Shown: in pieces, positions 5,356 to 5,906 of the stretch
Numbering within the stretch: position 1 is the stretch's first letter
How the letters are laid out: each line of letters starts with the position of its first letter
Source: Mageeibacillus sp. UBA1255
GTDB taxonomy: Bacteria > Bacillota > Clostridia > UBA1212 > UBA1255
Direction: 5' to 3'
Assembly (NCBI GenBank): GCA_002308795.1
Contig: DBVV01000052.1
Coordinates: forward strand, 12,893 to 18,798
Length of the DNA stretch: 5,906 nucleotides
The notes under the pieces: model-generated
What the model was told of the DNA's origin: nothing
Seen by the model: only the letters and a program-made list of their open reading frames with translations
The model's database searches: none
Position numbers and translations under genes: made by a program

Positions 5356-5850
5356 TCATTCCCCGATAAGCATTACCCAGACCGTGCGCGTGCGGCCTCT
5401 TGTCTGATCCCAGTCGATAAAATGCACTCTGCCGAATTCACCGAGATCCGGCACTCCGTCGTCAACGACGATAGTTACGCTGCGACCGATTATTGACGAC
5501 CGCAGATGCGCATCGGTGTTGTGGCAGCCGAAATTGTCCTCGCCGTGTTCTTCGGCAAATTTGAGTGCCTCCGGCCCGGGATGGAGGTACATGCCTTCCG
5601 TGCGGCAGGTCGGGATCCACTTTTCAAAAACGTTGACCAGATCCTGCTGGAGCGTCTCGAGTCCCGTCATCGACCTGTCGAAAGCGCATTCCTGTGTGAT
5701 GACCGAGCACGTGGTGTGGTGCGAGTAAACGACCAGGATACCGTCTTTTATACCTGATTCTTTCACGTATTCTTTTACCTGATCAGTGACGTCATGAAAA
5801 CTCACTGCCCTGTGATTCGATTCAACTTTAAACGAAAACTTTTTAACCAT
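5356..5850 (-). CDS. YjbQ/UPF0047 family protein, short paralogue
   Basis: A 164-residue soluble protein of the YjbQ/UPF0047 family and a clear paralogue of the product at 2469-3089. Shared blocks: SFHDVTDQV (17-25), SHHTTCSVITQEC (43-55), LQQDL (67-71), HPGP (90-93), NTDAHLRS (111-118), IGRS (121-124), LGEF (136-139), DWD (146-148) and RGRTR (151-155). Histidines 44, 45, 90 and 115 and the acidic residues are candidates for the metal or phosphate site seen in family structures; that assignment is inference. The protein ends at the normal family boundary (LIGE) without the extension of its paralogue. Frame-compatible ATGs exist at 5871 and 5850. Only 5850 has a well-placed ribosome-binding site (GGAG, 8 nt upstream), giving MVKKFSFK. 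It leads unit A, with its stop next to or overlapping the kinase start, so the two products are very likely made together. Biochemical role unknown; thiamine-phosphate synthase is only a family label. Confidence 0.9.
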   Translation of the reverse strand: MVKKFSFKVESNHRAVSFHDVTDQVKEYVKESGIKDGILVVYSHHTTCSVITQECAFDRSMTGLETLQQDLVNVFEKWIPTCRTEGMYLHPGPEALKFAEEHGEDNFGCHNTDAHLRSSIIGRSVTIVVDDGVPDLGEFGRVHFIDWDQTRGRTRTVWVMLIGE

Positions 5851-5890
5851 TTTCCATTCTCCATTATTCATTTGCCATTTGCAATTGCCA
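5851..5890. repeat. CCATT/TTGCCA-type repeat forming the leader of the first YjbQ gene
   Basis: The plus strand reads TTTCCATTCTCCATTATTCA, then CATTTGC-type heptads and ends in CAATTGCCA. CCATTCTCCATT is also present at the gene-proximal edge of the main array (3384-3395). Read on the minus strand these are AATGGAGAATGG units, one of which gives the GGAG ribosome-binding site of the gene that follows. The remaining bases to 5906 show a short GC-rich stretch (CGGTTCGCC) and no gene. Confidence 0.75.
5859..5862 (-). promoter_or_regulatory. Ribosome-binding site embedded in intergenic repeat
   Basis: GGAG within an AATGGAGAATGG repeat unit lies 8 nt before the ATG at 5850. No comparable site precedes the other in-frame ATG at 5871. 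The repeat appears to have supplied the translation signal. Confidence 0.6.
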
Positions 5891-5906
5891 TCACTCGGTT
5901 CGCCCA

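Overview
The window holds five protein-coding genes, all on the minus strand, in two short transcription units, plus an unusual amount of low-complexity intergenic repeat. Strong purine-rich ribosome-binding sites, moderate GC content, an MFS subtype I associate with Clostridia and AATGG/TTGCCA-type intergenic repeats suggest an anaerobic Firmicute, probably an uncultured gut Clostridia lineage. That placement is inference; there is no phylogenetic marker here.

Layout in transcription order (right to left). Unit A starts with a YjbQ/UPF0047-family protein (5356-5850). It abuts or overlaps by 4 bp a 659-661 residue fusion protein (3374-5353/5359), an FGGY-type sugar kinase joined to a complete KdsD/KpsF-like SIS sugar-phosphate isomerase domain. 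A gap of about 280 bp follows, filled with hairpins and a tandem heptad-based repeat (3272-3395). Unit B starts with a second, paralogous YjbQ-family protein (2469-3089). It overlaps by 4 bp a histidine-phosphatase-family gene (1753-2472), which is followed after about 80 bp by a 545-residue MFS transporter (32-1669). Related TTGCCA/CCATT repeat lies at both ends of the window (1-29 and 5851-5890), so each unit is bracketed by repeat, and repeat is absent from the junctions inside the units.

How the genes may work together: a transporter, a sugar kinase, an aldose/ketose-phosphate isomerase domain and a phosphatase look like uptake plus phosphorylation, isomerisation and dephosphorylation of one sugar or sugar derivative. 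The two YjbQ paralogues share a motif set that departs from classical YjbQ (HHTTCSV, QEC, HPGP, NTD.HLRS, GEF, DWD) and each leads a unit, so they probably act on the same metabolite. The substrate cannot be read from sequence. The kinase-SIS fusion with two flanking YjbQ paralogues is the most likely undescribed system here. The repeats also matter in their own right: they supply the stop codon and last residues of the fusion protein and the ribosome-binding site of the first YjbQ gene.
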